A stretch of 64,000 nt of DNA. Origin: Shimazuella alba. Its GTDB lineage: Bacteria > Bacillota > Bacilli > Thermoactinomycetales > Thermoactinomycetaceae. The stretch covers positions 124,001 to 188,000 of the forward strand of contig NZ_WUUL01000002.1 in assembly GCF_009831235.1 (NCBI RefSeq), in the 5' to 3' direction. Shown here one piece after another: positions 25,466-35,413 of this stretch (the stretch's first letter is position 1; each line of letters opens with the position of its first letter). The position numbers and the translations under genes were made by a program. The notes under the pieces are model-generated. The model was not told the DNA's origin, ran no database searches, and worked only from the letters and a program-made list of their open reading frames with translations.

Positions 25466-25506
25466 GGACCTCTAAGATTAGGTTATAGCCATTCTCTTAG
25501 AGGTCC
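25466..25506 (+). terminator. terminator of the XRE-like unit
   Basis: GGACCTCTAAGA pairs perfectly with TCTTAGAGGTCC around a 17-nt loop. Confidence 0.65.
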
Positions 25507-25524
25507 TAATTTATGGATTAAACA

Positions 25525-25572
25525 ATCCCGCCAACTACTTCGTTGAGGTGGAGGATTCTTGGGTAAACCCAT
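25525..25572 (-). repeat. solo relic of an IS605/tnpB right end
   Basis: A short hairpin (CCGCCAAC...GAGGTGG) is followed by GGATTCTTGGGTAA, the same order and sequence as in the right end of the tnpB element near 2190-2230. No tnpB coding sequence accompanies it. Confidence 0.55.
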
Positions 25573-25580
25573 CTAAAAAC

Positions 25581-25610
25581 GCATTCTCCTGATGATTATC
25601 AAGAGAATGC
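25581..25610 (-). terminator. terminator of the minJ-like gene
   Basis: GCATTCTC pairs with GAGAATGC (with inner pairing in the loop); the minus strand continues with GTTTTTAG. Confidence 0.7.
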
Positions 25611-25624
25611 TCAGTTCACTTTTC

Positions 25625-26722
25625 CTATAAAGGCTCAGCCCCCACAATCCCCAAATGCTTAGGGTCTTTCTCATAAATTGCTCGTTGGAGAAAGTGGCTG
25701 TCGTGCTGTTCATCCAACACTTCTAATTTACAAAATGACGAAAGGGAAACTGCATGTTCTAGATCTTCTGCTGTTTGAATCCGCACACCATTTAATCGAT
25801 GGATAATGTCTCCTGTCTTGATTCCTAAATTTGCCGCAGGAGTTTGCGGGAGTACAGCTAAAACTTTCAAACCCTTTTCATCTGAGACAAAAAGTGGTGC
25901 TTTCCGTCTCTCCATAAATCGGCTCCAGAGGTACATGATCTCATGTCCAAACAAAGCGAAGATTGCTCCCATCCATACCCAGTGACTATACATAGTCGCA
26001 AGCCATAATAGGAGAGATAAGACACCTGCATAAACAAGCGTAAGTGTTGAGATGAGCCTCTTCTTTTGTTTTAGCGGTTTGGAACAATTTTTACTGGCAA
26101 AGCTAATCACGATAGGCAACGGAAGCCATCCAGCCGAAGTACATACAACCAAAGATATGGGCCAAGATTTGGCTAAAAGGTAGCCAGGAACGCTTTTTCC
26201 AGATATATGAGGAAGTCTTACTGGCGTACTAGATACAGATCCTTCCAAACGGATGAGAATCCATTCCAGATAGTGAGCAAATGCAACGATATAGAGCCAG
26301 TTTAAAACAGAAAAATGCTCTACAACGTGATACCACTTCACTAACCCAATCGGTAAGACGGTAATATGCATGTAAGGTAAGAGCAAATGCAACAAAGCCA
26401 AAAAACCAACTGAATAAGAAATGCACGCAAATCTACGCCGAAAGATAGCAAAACTGATGGTACAAATCCATACTAAGAGCAGCTCTTCCTTCGTAACGGT
26501 ATACAAAGAGAAAGACAGAGCAAAGGATAGGAAAAAACCTGCCAATAAGCCATAAAAACATGTTCGCAGGATCGTTGGAATCGGTGATTCTAAAATGTTT
26601 CCAAAATGCTTCCGCTCTAAGAGGTTCGTATAGATCGTAAAGATGATTGGTAGTAGCAATGCGACAATCCACAGTGGTTCTGTCCAAAGAGATATCCAAG
26701 TTTTAATAAACTCCAGATGCAA
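25625..26722 (-). CDS. minJ: polytopic membrane protein with C-terminal PDZ domain (MinJ-like)
   Basis: This protein of about 365 residues has roughly seven or eight transmembrane helices and a C-terminal cytoplasmic PDZ domain (A-N-L-G-I-K-T-G-D-I-I-H-R-L-N-G-V, about residues 305-322). In Bacillus subtilis the ctpB neighbour minJ links DivIVA to MinCD at the division site; architecture and gene order support the same identity here, though sequence in the membrane part is divergent. The TTG at 26722 is preferred because GGAGGGGG lies 6-7 nt upstream; the TTG at 26743 precedes that site. Confidence 0.72.
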   Translation of the reverse strand: MHLEFIKTWISLWTEPLWIVALLLPIIFTIYTNLLERKHFGNILESPIPTILRTCFYGLLAGFFLSFALSFSLYTVTKEELLLVWICTISFAIFRRRFACISYSVGFLALLHLLLPYMHITVLPIGLVKWYHVVEHFSVLNWLYIVAFAHYLEWILIRLEGSVSSTPVRLPHISGKSVPGYLLAKSWPISLVVCTSAGWLPLPIVISFASKNCSKPLKQKKRLISTLTLVYAGVLSLLLWLATMYSHWVWMGAIFALFGHEIMYLWSRFMERRKAPLFVSDEKGLKVLAVLPQTPAANLGIKTGDIIHRLNGVRIQTAEDLEHAVSLSSFCKLEVLDEQHDSHFLQRAIYEKDPKHLGIVGAEPL

Positions 26723-26799
26723 GTGAAACCCCCTCCAGTGCAAACATCACTAAGTGGGAGTTTCGACATAAGTACCAATTATTCCTTTAAGTTCATTGT

Positions 26800-28245
26800 T
26801 TATTCACTAATATGTTCCAAAAATTGGATAGCAGTTTGCAATTGCTTATCATTTTTAGGATCGCGGAGCACATTTTGATAAGCCGTCGCTAAAGCGTTAG
26901 CAGTCTTTGGATCTAACTGACCATTCACAGGAATGTTATTGGACTTTTGGAAGTTCTTTAATGCAGACTCTGTCTGTACATCAAAATAACCATCCGTTCT
27001 CCCAGGTTTTAGACCTAGTGCGTCTAGTATCAACTGCATGTTTTTCACATCTGTCCCATTGCTATCTTGTTTCCATGTTTTCTTTCCTTCTGGCAAATTC
27101 GCCTGTGTAAAGGTAAATGGCTGTACTTCAATGTTTGGTGATAGTCCCTTTGTTCCTCCATGTTGATCAATCCAAGTACCATTAGGAGTTAACCATTTTG
27201 CAATCGTTAATTTGATATTACTACCATCTGAAAATTCAACACTGGATTGAACACTACCTTTGCCATATGTTTTTTGACCAATAACGGTGTAGCCTCCTGA
27301 TTGTTGGAAAGCCGCTGCCATTATTTCTGCTGCACTTGCACTGCTATTATCTACAAGCAAGGTAATAGGATAAGATTTTACTTTGGTTGCTTTGGCTCGA
27401 TATACGGATTTATTGCCTGCTTTGTCTTGTGTAGAAACAATCAGTTTTCCTTCCGGTAATAACTGTTCACACATTTTTACAACCACAGAGAGAAGACCTC
27501 CTGGGTTACCGCGCAGATCAATAACAAGACCTTTCATATTCTGTTTTTCCAACTGCGCAATGGACGTGAAAAATTCTTTGTCTGTGGTTTGGGAAAATTG
27601 AGAGATTCCAATATAACCAATATGGTTATCCATCATTTTATTACTCACTGTTTTTTGCGGAATTTCTTTTCTCACAGCTGTAACAGCAAAAGGTGCTCCG
27701 CCATTGCGAACTACTTCCAAAGTGACTTTTGAACCTTTTGGCCCTCTTATTTTGGCGACTGCTTCATTCAAGGTAAGCCCTACAATACTTTTTCCATCTA
27801 CTTTTCTGATTTGGTCATTCACTTGTAAACCTGCATGTTCTGCTGGAGAATCTTTAACGATCGATTCAATCGTTACTTGTCCCTCTTTTAGAACAACGCC
27901 TGCTCCTATCCCAGAAAAAGAAGAATTCATAATAGAGGAGAGAAATTGTTTTGCTTCTTGGGGATTCATGTATTCCGAATGCGGGTCACCAAGTGCTGCT
28001 ATCATCCCACGGAGAGCTCCATCCATAAGTGCTTGATCCGTAATGTTCCGAACATAATTTTGACGAATAGTATCAAATGTTTTCTTTAATTTCTCTTCAT
28101 AGTTCTTGTAAGCTTGGGATTCACTTGTAACTTGACTTGGTGCTTTTTCTGTCTCATCATTCATAAAGAACAAAGCAGTTAGCAAACTGCCTAGAGCCAT
28201 TCCGGCAATTACCATCAGTGCAACTGTTCTACTGCGAAAAGTCAT
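26800..28245 (-). CDS. ctpB: carboxy-terminal processing protease (S41), CtpB-like
   Basis: This 481-residue exported serine protease has an N-terminal anchor (residues 8-27), a PDZ domain (about 100-180), the S41 catalytic domain with the nucleophile in N-S-S-A-S-A-A-E-I and the Lys in Y-G-K-G-S-V-Q-S, and a C-terminal peptidoglycan-binding domain (D-G-Y-F-D-V-Q-T-E-S-A-L-K-N-F-Q). In Bacillus CtpB cleaves SpoIVFA in the sporulation sigma-K checkpoint. It lies between the M23 hydrolases and minJ, the same neighbourhood as in Bacillus. Confidence 0.92.
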   Translation of the reverse strand: MTFRSRTVALMVIAGMALGSLLTALFFMNDETEKAPSQVTSESQAYKNYEEKLKKTFDTIRQNYVRNITDQALMDGALRGMIAALGDPHSEYMNPQEAKQFLSSIMNSSFSGIGAGVVLKEGQVTIESIVKDSPAEHAGLQVNDQIRKVDGKSIVGLTLNEAVAKIRGPKGSKVTLEVVRNGGAPFAVTAVRKEIPQKTVSNKMMDNHIGYIGISQFSQTTDKEFFTSIAQLEKQNMKGLVIDLRGNPGGLLSVVVKMCEQLLPEGKLIVSTQDKAGNKSVYRAKATKVKSYPITLLVDNSSASAAEIMAAAFQQSGGYTVIGQKTYGKGSVQSSVEFSDGSNIKLTIAKWLTPNGTWIDQHGGTKGLSPNIEVQPFTFTQANLPEGKKTWKQDSNGTDVKNMQLILDALGLKPGRTDGYFDVQTESALKNFQKSNNIPVNGQLDPKTANALATAYQNVLRDPKNDKQLQTAIQFLEHISE

Positions 28246-28372
28246 ATCTTTCGTCCTTTCTTTTCAGCACCATTATGATCTATTTTAGGTAAACCTAAAA
28301 CGGAAACATGCAAGATAACCCGTCCATTTTGGTTCTACTCTAACATATTCCTATCGTTTGAGAAATAGAAGG

Positions 28373-28410
28373 AGGACATCTTTCACGCTATCAAGCGCAA
28401 TAGATGTCCT
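28373..28410 (-). terminator. terminator after the second M23 hydrolase
   Basis: AGGACATCT pairs perfectly with AGATGTCCT around a 20-nt loop that itself can pair (CGCTATCAAGCG). Confidence 0.6.
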
Positions 28411-28438
28411 GTGCTTCTTCTTCTATACAAAAAGCCTA

Positions 28439-29521
28439 TTAACCGCCAAAGTATCCCATAGGATCTTTTGCAGGCGGTTTTGCTCCATGACCAATACGCA
28501 CTTCAAAATGAAGGTGAGGTCCAGTAGAGTGACCATTGTTCCCAATAGCAGAGATCACGTCTCCCTTGCTTACTTCTTGTCCTACTTTTACTTTTACTTG
28601 ATTTGGATAACTATGCGCATACCTAGTGTAGAAAGGCAGTCCATTATATTCACCATGATAGATAGTAATTAACCATCCATATCCCGAAGAGGCCCTGCTT
28701 TCCACTACCACACCGTCGGCTGCAGCCTTATATGGAATTCCTACTTTACCCTGTGTTCCAAAATCGATCCCCTCATGTTGTCTCCCCCAACGGAATTTAA
28801 ATCCAGAGGTAATAGGATAAGCAAGAGGTTTTTGGAGCGGCCCAGTATATGCAAATTTTAATTTCCCACTGTTAATTAAGTCTTTATTGATTTCAATTAA
28901 CTCTGACTCATTTGCTTCTTCAATGCTTTTTAGTTCTGCTAATTTATCCTTATCTTTCTTAATGATTCCCATCATCTTATTAAAAGCTACTTTCGATTTA
29001 TCCACTTCTTTTTGTTGGACTGCAATGAGTTTATTTAAGCTATCGATTTTTTTCTGAACAAGTGCCGTAGCAGCTTTTCGTTGAGCCAATAAAGAGTAAT
29101 CTTGCTGTGCCATCAAGCGTACATATTCGAATCGAAGCAAAAACTCATTAAAAGAACCTGCTTGCAACAAGAGAGACATATATCCCATTTCGCCATTTTC
29201 ATACAATTCACGGAGTCGTGTGTTGAATTTCTTTTGATAGATAACTTCGTACTCTTCTGCTTTTTTCTTTTCTACAGATACTGTTTCGACTTGTTCTTGG
29301 ATACCATCAATCTTCTTCTGGCTATCTTGCATTTGTTTACTATATTTTTGTAATGTCGTATTACCTTCAGCAATCGAGTCCAATACTTTATTCTTTTGCT
29401 CCCGAATCTCCAATAACTCTTCTCGTTTTGTTTTAGCATCTACTTCCGTGCCACCGATAATTGTACTTGCACTAACTAAGAGTGCAATCGTAGCAGAGAG
29501 TATGCGTTTTGTATTTTTCAA
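28439..29521 (-). CDS. secreted M23-family peptidoglycan endopeptidase with coiled coil
   Basis: This protein of about 360 residues has a signal peptide, a long coiled coil (about 30-220) and a C-terminal M23 (LytM) domain. The zinc ligands are H-E-G-I-D-F-G and H-L-H-F-E. This EnvC/CwlO-like layout fits hydrolases whose activity is controlled by FtsEX. The TTG at 29521 is chosen because GGGAGG lies 8 nt before it and the protein then starts directly with a signal peptide. It is a paralogue of the adjacent gene at 29549 and lies downstream of ftsEX. Confidence 0.88.
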   Translation of the reverse strand: MKNTKRILSATIALLVSASTIIGGTEVDAKTKREELLEIREQKNKVLDSIAEGNTTLQKYSKQMQDSQKKIDGIQEQVETVSVEKKKAEEYEVIYQKKFNTRLRELYENGEMGYMSLLLQAGSFNEFLLRFEYVRLMAQQDYSLLAQRKAATALVQKKIDSLNKLIAVQQKEVDKSKVAFNKMMGIIKKDKDKLAELKSIEEANESELIEINKDLINSGKLKFAYTGPLQKPLAYPITSGFKFRWGRQHEGIDFGTQGKVGIPYKAAADGVVVESRASSGYGWLITIYHGEYNGLPFYTRYAHSYPNQVKVKVGQEVSKGDVISAIGNNGHSTGPHLHFEVRIGHGAKPPAKDPMGYFGG

Positions 29522-29548
29522 CTCCACGTCCTCCCAGAATGTAGCCAA

Positions 29549-30604
29549 TTACGTTATGTATGGCATTGGATTAACTGCTTTCCCATTGAGATGCACTTCA
29601 AAATGAAGGTGTGAACCAGTTGAACGTCCGTTATTTCCGATGTCAGCGATCCACTGACCTTTTCTTACACGATCCCCTACAGAAACGCGGACGGTACTCC
29701 GGTACATATGTCCATATAATGTAGATAAACCATCAGAATGTTTGATAACAATGTAATATCCATAACCCTCTGGATCAGATTTAGCTAGAATGACAACACC
29801 AGAATCAGCAGCAACAATTTTTTTGCCTTTATCATCATCCATATCAATACCTTTGTGTTGTCGACCCCAACGATAACCATACCCTGAAGTGATCGTTCCT
29901 GCTGCTGGTTTCATTAATCTACCAGTACCATAATTTCCAGTATATTGTTGAGATGCTATTCTTTCCAATCTCTCTTGTTCTTTGATAGCAGCTTCTGTCA
30001 CTTGTTCATCGTGTTTAATGTTTGCAAGTTCCTTGTCAAGCGCCTTTGTTTTCTTTTCAATTTCCTCTACTTTTGCTTTTGATTGGGCAAACAAAGGCTG
30101 TAATTTAGCGCGTAATTGTTCTGTTGATTTTTTTGATTTTTGTATTGCTTCCGCTGTTGCATTAAGCTCTTGTAACAAAACACTATCCGTCTTCACAATA
30201 AGGCGAATACCTTCTATTCGAGCCAAAAACTCAGAAAATGATTTTGCTGACACTAATTGACTCATATATCCCATCTCACCAGTTTTGTAGAGATGGACAA
30301 CCCGTTTATTTAGCTGCGCTTTTTGTTGTTGCAGTAATTTCTCATTCTCTATGATATCTTTGTTGTTTTGCTCCAATTGAGCATCATACTCTGCCATTTT
30401 TTTCTCAATCGGAGCAATTTCTTTCTTTAACTTGTTTAGCTCAATTTGCGCTTTACCAAGTTCAGTATGCTTCGTTTTCTCGTTTTTTTGCAATTCTTTT
30501 AATTTTTCTTGTTGTTTTGATTTTGTGGTTTCTGCGCCAGCATCTGCTACCCCTATACTCCATGCTAGCACTATAGCAAGGCCTGCAGTGAATACTCGCT
30601 TCAT
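29549..30604 (-). CDS. secreted M23-family peptidoglycan endopeptidase, FtsEX-associated
   Basis: This 351-residue protein has a signal peptide (about 1-25), a coiled coil (25-225) and an M23 domain with H-K-G-I-D-M-D and H-L-H-F-E. It lies 32 bp after ftsX, as in organisms where FtsEX activates a coiled-coil M23 hydrolase during division. GGGAGGGG precedes the ATG. It shares the phrase K-T-G-E-M-G-Y-M-S with its downstream paralogue, so both probably contact the same partner. Confidence 0.9.
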   Translation of the reverse strand: MKRVFTAGLAIVLAWSIGVADAGAETTKSKQQEKLKELQKNEKTKHTELGKAQIELNKLKKEIAPIEKKMAEYDAQLEQNNKDIIENEKLLQQQKAQLNKRVVHLYKTGEMGYMSQLVSAKSFSEFLARIEGIRLIVKTDSVLLQELNATAEAIQKSKKSTEQLRAKLQPLFAQSKAKVEEIEKKTKALDKELANIKHDEQVTEAAIKEQERLERIASQQYTGNYGTGRLMKPAAGTITSGYGYRWGRQHKGIDMDDDKGKKIVAADSGVVILAKSDPEGYGYYIVIKHSDGLSTLYGHMYRSTVRVSVGDRVRKGQWIADIGNNGRSTGSHLHFEVHLNGKAVNPMPYIT

Positions 30605-30636
30605 AAAACCCCTCCCAAGTTCGTTGATGAATCGAT

Positions 30637-31533
30637 CTATATTTTGAGGAACTTTCGAACAGAGAGTACACTACCAAAAATCCCAATAATGGCACCTAAA
30701 ATAAATGTACTGACAGCTAGGTAAGATCCTAATGAGGTAACTGGCATCATTTGAATCACCGTGTATGCTGCACCGGAATTAATGGTATTGTAAAACGCTT
30801 GGTACAAGATGAGTAAGATACCAATTGGAAGTATAGCTCCTGTTATCCCGATAAAAGCCCCTTCAATGAAGAACGGCCAACGAATAAACCAGTTACTAGC
30901 ACCTACCAAGCGCATTACTTCAATCTCTTTTCTTCTAGCAATAATGGTCAATTTAATTGTATTGGAGATCAAAAATGCAGCTAAGACAGATAGAGCTAAA
31001 CCAAAAATAAGAATAACATTTCGTACCACACCTGAAAAACCGAGGAGAGTTTGTGTTACTCCACCACCAGAGTCAGCAGCAACAATTCCTGAAATTTTCT
31101 TCGCTTCTGCTTCTAACTGTTTTACCTTCTTTGGGTCCTTTGGTTCCAAACGAATAATATCTGGTAATGGGTTTTGATCGCCTGACTTCAGACCCTCAAT
31201 AAAGTTAGCATCGCCCCAACTTTTCTTCATCTCTTCCAGACCTTTGTCTTTTGGAACGAGATCAGCTGTTTTTACCAATGGATTTTGTTTTAATTTATTG
31301 AGTATTTCTACTTGCTTTGCAGCAGGTGTTCCATCTTGAAGGGAAGCACGCACAGCAAGCTGCTTGTCCAACTCTTTCGTCAGATAGTTAATATTAAACG
31401 CAAAAATAAGGAACACTCCAAAGATCAAGAGTGTCACTGCTACCGTACCCATTGCCGCAAAGCTCATCCATGAGTTCTTCATGATTCCGCGATACGCTTC
31501 GCGAAAATGGCGACCTGTGGTTTCAATCTTCAT
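30637..31533 (-). CDS. ftsX: cell division protein FtsX
   Basis: This 298-residue membrane subunit of the FtsEX complex has four transmembrane helices (near 25-50, 170-195, 222-245 and 265-290) and a large external loop after TM1 that in the family binds wall hydrolases. The ATG at 31533 overlaps the ftsE 3' end by 11 nt, giving coupled translation; the longer frame upstream (to 31566) is not needed. The downstream M23 hydrolases are likely partners. Confidence 0.93.
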   Translation of the reverse strand: MKIETTGRHFREAYRGIMKNSWMSFAAMGTVAVTLLIFGVFLIFAFNINYLTKELDKQLAVRASLQDGTPAAKQVEILNKLKQNPLVKTADLVPKDKGLEEMKKSWGDANFIEGLKSGDQNPLPDIIRLEPKDPKKVKQLEAEAKKISGIVAADSGGGVTQTLLGFSGVVRNVILIFGLALSVLAAFLISNTIKLTIIARRKEIEVMRLVGASNWFIRWPFFIEGAFIGITGAILPIGILLILYQAFYNTINSGAAYTVIQMMPVTSLGSYLAVSTFILGAIIGIFGSVLSVRKFLKI

Positions 31534-32209
31534 AACCGTATTCGCCCTCCAATTCGTCTCGCACAATCACGCCTTGTTCGATTGCAATAACACGTTGGCG
31601 CATCGTATTTACGATTTCTTTGTTGTGTGTAGCCATAACGACAGTGGTTCCCCGAGCATTAATCTCTTCGAGGAGATACATAATATCCCAAGAGTTTTCT
31701 GGATCTAAGTTACCAGTAGGCTCGTCCGCAATAATGAATGTCGGATTGTTTACGATTGCCCTAGCAATGGATACCCTCTGCTGCTCTCCACCAGACAACT
31801 GAGATGGCAGAGCCTTCATCCGATCACCTAACCCCACTAACTCTAGAACTTCTTGCACGCGAGGTCTCATTTCGCGTTTTGGTGTTTCTACTGCTTCCAT
31901 AGCAAAGGCCACGTTCTCATAAGCCGATAAGTGCGGCAACAACTTATAGTCTTGAAACACAACGCCAATCCGCCGGCGTACATAAGGAATTTTCCAATCT
32001 CGGACACGTTTTACGTTTACTCCATTGATTAAAACTACACCATGAGTTGGCTTTTCTTCTCGGTACATCAGCTTGATAAAAGAACTTTTACCAGCACCAC
32101 TGGGCCCTACTATATAGACAAATTCACCTTGGTCTACTTTCACATCAATCCCACGAAGAGCTTCAATTCCATTGGGATAGACTTTCCATACATCATGCAT
32201 TTCTATCAT
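31523..32209 (-). CDS. ftsE: cell division ATP-binding protein FtsE
   Basis: This is the ABC-type ATPase that powers FtsX. The 228 residues are the standard length, with Walker A (G-P-S-G-A-G-K-S), signature (L-S-G-G-E-Q-Q-R), Walker B (F-I-I-A-D-E-P-T-G-N-L-D) and switch His (M-A-T-H). The frame is open to 32302, but the ATG at 32209 follows GGAAGGTG and gives the conserved start M-I-E-M. Confidence 0.96.
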   Translation of the reverse strand: MIEMHDVWKVYPNGIEALRGIDVKVDQGEFVYIVGPSGAGKSSFIKLMYREEKPTHGVVLINGVNVKRVRDWKIPYVRRRIGVVFQDYKLLPHLSAYENVAFAMEAVETPKREMRPRVQEVLELVGLGDRMKALPSQLSGGEQQRVSIARAIVNNPTFIIADEPTGNLDPENSWDIMYLLEEINARGTTVVMATHNKEIVNTMRQRVIAIEQGVIVRDELEGEYGYED

Positions 32210-32459
32210 AAAATCACCTTCCGTTTTTGCACAGCGTTTGTCGTTAGCGATTTTTCCTATCACAAGGGATAGGTAGTCAGGTATTTCTCGAAAGCTTTCC
32301 AAGTTTCCTCTTTTAATAGAGATATTGAGATCGTCATAAAGAATATTATGCTAATGAATCATAAATTGGCAATCCAAAAATAGGAAATACCAAGTTACTC
32401 TTCCTATCCATGTTTGTTTTCAGGTCTAAATTTCCTTTTCCGCTAAAAACCTGTTTCCT

Positions 32460-32468
32460 ATTATAGCA
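32460..32468 (-). promoter_or_regulatory. extended -10 promoter upstream of ftsE
   Basis: TGCTATAAT (TGnTATAAT) on the minus strand, with no good -35. It would leave a leader of about 245 nt before ftsE, a stretch that holds no gene I can see. Confidence 0.5.
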
Positions 32469-32536
32469 TCATTCTTAACGTTTCCTAGACTAATATTTTT
32501 CAAAATGATGATATATTCAAACTTGACAGCAAAAAA

Positions 32537-32565
32537 TCTCCAGTATAGACAATCCCTACTGGAGA
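32537..32565 (-). terminator. terminator of argGH
   Basis: TCTCCAGTA pairs perfectly with TACTGGAGA around an 11-nt loop; the minus strand continues with TTTTTTGC. Confidence 0.8.
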
Positions 32566-32618
32566 CTCATTATAACATGATCTGCTCTTTTTCTATGTTG
32601 GCAAGAAAAACCAAATAG

Positions 32619-34043
32619 TTAGAATGCGATGAGTTCTTGCGTAGCCTGGACAGTCTTTAACCATTTTTTTATGTTATCTACATACTCGGCCCGCTGTTTG
32701 ATCTGTTTTTCTACTTGGATCTTAGCTGTTCCGCCTTCACTCTTTCTTGCTTCCACTACTTGCTCTTCTGCTAAAAATTCATAAAGGTCCTCTTGTACAA
32801 TCGGAGAAAACTGTTGATATTCTTCCAAAGACAACTCTAGTAAGTATTTTTGCTGCGAAATCGCATAAAGAACTGTTTTACCAGTTATTTCATGAGCTTC
32901 GCGAAAAGGAATACCTTTTGCAGCGAGATAATCCGCTAAGTCCGTTGCATTGGAATAACTCTGTTGTATATTTTTCAACATATTTTCTTTTTTCACCGTC
33001 ATTGTTTCGATCACATCACGCATTAAAACAAGACAGTTTTCCGACGTCTCCACTGCATCAAACAAAGCCTCTTTGTCCTCTTGCATATCTTTGTTAAAAC
33101 TCAATGGCAATGCTTTTAACATCGTAAGCAATCCTACTAAACTGCCAAATACCCTACCACTTTTTCCTCTCACCAGCTCAGGAATATCTGGGTTTTTCTT
33201 TTGCGGCATCATGCTGCTGCCTGTGCAGTAAGCATCATCTAGCTCCACATATTGAAACTCTTCGCTCGACCAGAGAATGAGCTCCTCAGCTAAACGAGAA
33301 AGATGTACCATAATCAAAGAGAGAGCAGAGATTAACTCAACGATATAATCGCGGTCACTCACTGCATCCATGCTATTTTCATAGATATTAGCAAAGTGCA
33401 GACGTTTCTGAACATACTGCCGATCGATTGGGAACGTAGTACCTGCAATCGCCCCAGCACCAAGCGGACACGTATCTGTTCGTTTATAACTATCTACGAG
33501 ACGACCCATATCTCTTTCCAACATACTTGCATATGCTAGCAAGTGATGAGCAAACCGCACAGGTTGAGCACGTTGCAAGTGAGTATATCCAGGGAGAAGC
33601 GTGTCCACATTATTTTCTGCTTGTTTGATAATCGCTTCTGATAGAGCTACAACAGATTCTACTAGCTCAGCTGTCTTTCTTCGCGTGTAGAGGTGAACAT
33701 CTAAAGCACTCTGATCATTTCTGCTTCTGCCAGTATGTAATTTTCCTCCAACTGGTCCAACCAGATCAATCAACATTTTCTCGATATTCATATGAATATC
33801 TTCATGTTCTACTGTATAGATTAATTCACCAGATTTTGCTTTCTCCAACAGCATTATCAATCCATCGCGGATCGTCTTTGTTTCTTCCTCTGTCAAAATT
33901 TCTTGTGCCCCTAGCATCTCGACATGAACAATACTCCCTACAATATCTTCGATTACTAGTTTTTGGTCAAAAGAGATGGATGCTTGGAATTCAAGCGCTA
34001 GTTGATCCGTCGACTTGGTAAAGCGCCCGCCCCAAAGTTTCAT
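32619..34043 (-). CDS. argH: argininosuccinate lyase
   Basis: This 474-residue enzyme catalyses the last step of arginine synthesis (argininosuccinate to arginine and fumarate). It starts with the canonical L-W-G-G-R-F, has [15 protein letters not shown] and the flexible signature [11 protein letters not shown]. Its start lies 53 nt inside argG, so the two are coupled. Confidence 0.96.
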   Translation of the reverse strand: MKLWGGRFTKSTDQLALEFQASISFDQKLVIEDIVGSIVHVEMLGAQEILTEEETKTIRDGLIMLLEKAKSGELIYTVEHEDIHMNIEKMLIDLVGPVGGKLHTGRSRNDQSALDVHLYTRRKTAELVESVVALSEAIIKQAENNVDTLLPGYTHLQRAQPVRFAHHLLAYASMLERDMGRLVDSYKRTDTCPLGAGAIAGTTFPIDRQYVQKRLHFANIYENSMDAVSDRDYIVELISALSLIMVHLSRLAEELILWSSEEFQYVELDDAYCTGSSMMPQKKNPDIPELVRGKSGRVFGSLVGLLTMLKALPLSFNKDMQEDKEALFDAVETSENCLVLMRDVIETMTVKKENMLKNIQQSYSNATDLADYLAAKGIPFREAHEITGKTVLYAISQQKYLLELSLEEYQQFSPIVQEDLYEFLAEEQVVEARKSEGGTAKIQVEKQIKQRAEYVDNIKKWLKTVQATQELIAF

Positions 34044-35250
34044 CTGCTTTCACCTCATCTTCATGTATAGTTGCATAAATATGCGTAGGTAATCCCCATA
34101 ATTTGATAAAACCAACTGCTGCTTGATGATCAAATGTATCATCTGTAGAATATGTTGCTAATTGTTCATTATATAAGGAGTGCTCTGATTCTCTACCTGT
34201 AACAACAACCGTTCCTTTGTATAATTTCACCCGAACATTTCCTGTTACAAATTTTTGTGTTTCATCAACAAACGCGTCCAAAGCTAATTTTAACGGAGAG
34301 AACCAAAGACCATCATATGCTAATTCTGCCCATTTCTGTTCGATTGCAGGTTTGAAACGTGCGACATCTCGTGTTAAAGTCAGATGCTCTAATTCTCTAT
34401 GCGCAGTGATCAAAGTGATAGCTGCTGGACATTCATATACTTCACGGGACTTGATTCCCACCAGACGATTTTCTACATGATCAATTCTTCCTACTCCATG
34501 CGAACCTGCTATCTGATTTAGGTTGGTAATTAATTGGTGCAAAGGAAGCTCGATTCCATCTAAAGCAGTTGGAATTCCTTTTTCAAATGTGATCACTACT
34601 TCTGTTGCTTCATCTGGTGTTGCATCTATGGGATTGGTTAGCTCATAAGCACCTTCTGGTGGAGCTGTCCACGGATTTTCTAATACACCACATTCACAAC
34701 TGCGGCCCCATAAATTTTGGTCCACACTGTAAGGGTTATCTAGATCAATCGGGATTGGAATATGGTGTTCCTGTGCATATTTGATCTCTTCATCACGAGA
34801 CATTGCCCACTCTCGAACAGGTGCGATCACTTTGAGGTTTGGATTCAATGCTTGCACAGATAGATCAAACCGCACTTGGTCATTACCTTTTCCTGTACAG
34901 CCATGAGCTACCGCCACTGCTCCTTCTGCTTCTGCAACTTGAACGAGAATTTGAGAAATAAGAGGACGGGATAATGCCGACACAAGCGGATACTTGCCCT
35001 CATACATCGCATTTGCTTTTAATGCTGAAGCGAGGAAGTGATTGGCATAATATTCTTTCGCATCGACCACGATTGATTTTACCGCACCAACTTTCAAAGC
35101 TTTCTCTTTTACAAAATCTAAATCTTTTCCTTCTCCAACATCAAGTGCCACTGCAATCACATCATAGCCATAATTTTCGGTTAACCAACGAATTGCAACA
35201 GAAGTATCTAAACCGCCTGAATAGGCGAGGACAATTTTATCTTTACTCAC
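33991..35250 (-). CDS. argG: argininosuccinate synthase
   Basis: This enzyme of about 419 residues condenses citrulline and aspartate. The ATP pyrophosphatase motif A-Y-S-G-G-L-D-T-S is at residues 8-16, and [12 protein letters not shown] follows near 115. The GTG at 35250 is preferred over ATG codons just upstream because AAAGGAG is then 9 nt away and the N-terminus equals that of Bacillus ArgG. The C-terminus runs 53 nt into argH, an unusually long overlap. Confidence 0.95.
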   Translation of the reverse strand: MSKDKIVLAYSGGLDTSVAIRWLTENYGYDVIAVALDVGEGKDLDFVKEKALKVGAVKSIVVDAKEYYANHFLASALKANAMYEGKYPLVSALSRPLISQILVQVAEAEGAVAVAHGCTGKGNDQVRFDLSVQALNPNLKVIAPVREWAMSRDEEIKYAQEHHIPIPIDLDNPYSVDQNLWGRSCECGVLENPWTAPPEGAYELTNPIDATPDEATEVVITFEKGIPTALDGIELPLHQLITNLNQIAGSHGVGRIDHVENRLVGIKSREVYECPAAITLITAHRELEHLTLTRDVARFKPAIEQKWAELAYDGLWFSPLKLALDAFVDETQKFVTGNVRVKLYKGTVVVTGRESEHSLYNEQLATYSTDDTFDHQAAVGFIKLWGLPTHIYATIHEDEVKADETLGRALYQVDGSTSA

Positions 35251-35270
35251 TATCATCCGCTCCTTTGTTA

Positions 35271-35282
35271 AATAAAAATTCA
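35271..35282. promoter_or_regulatory. candidate ArgR (ARG) box before argG
   Basis: AATAAAAATTCA matches the core of the Bacillus ARG box consensus (AATAAAAATKCA). It lies between the -10-like TATAAT (35295-35300, minus strand) and argG. Single site only; regulation by ArgR is inference. Confidence 0.35.
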
Positions 35283-35353
35283 TCTCAATGAGTTATTATA
35301 CATGATTGCGTATAAAAAAGAACAGAAAAAAATTTTTCCTGCATGTGAATCCC

Positions 35354-35362
35354 TGATATAAA
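35354..35362 (+). promoter_or_regulatory. extended -10 promoter of the 35414 unit
   Basis: TGATATAAA reads toward the orphan gene at 35414, with a leader of about 45 nt ending in AAAAAGGAG. Confidence 0.45.
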
Positions 35363-35413
35363 ATAAGAGAGATAGTGCATTTCAGCTCTCCCTATAGAGA
35401 AAAAGGAGACAAG

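Noticed and set aside
35251-35400. T-box leader upstream of argG
   Set aside because: The region is too short and lacks the T-box sequence; only a candidate ARG box is seen.
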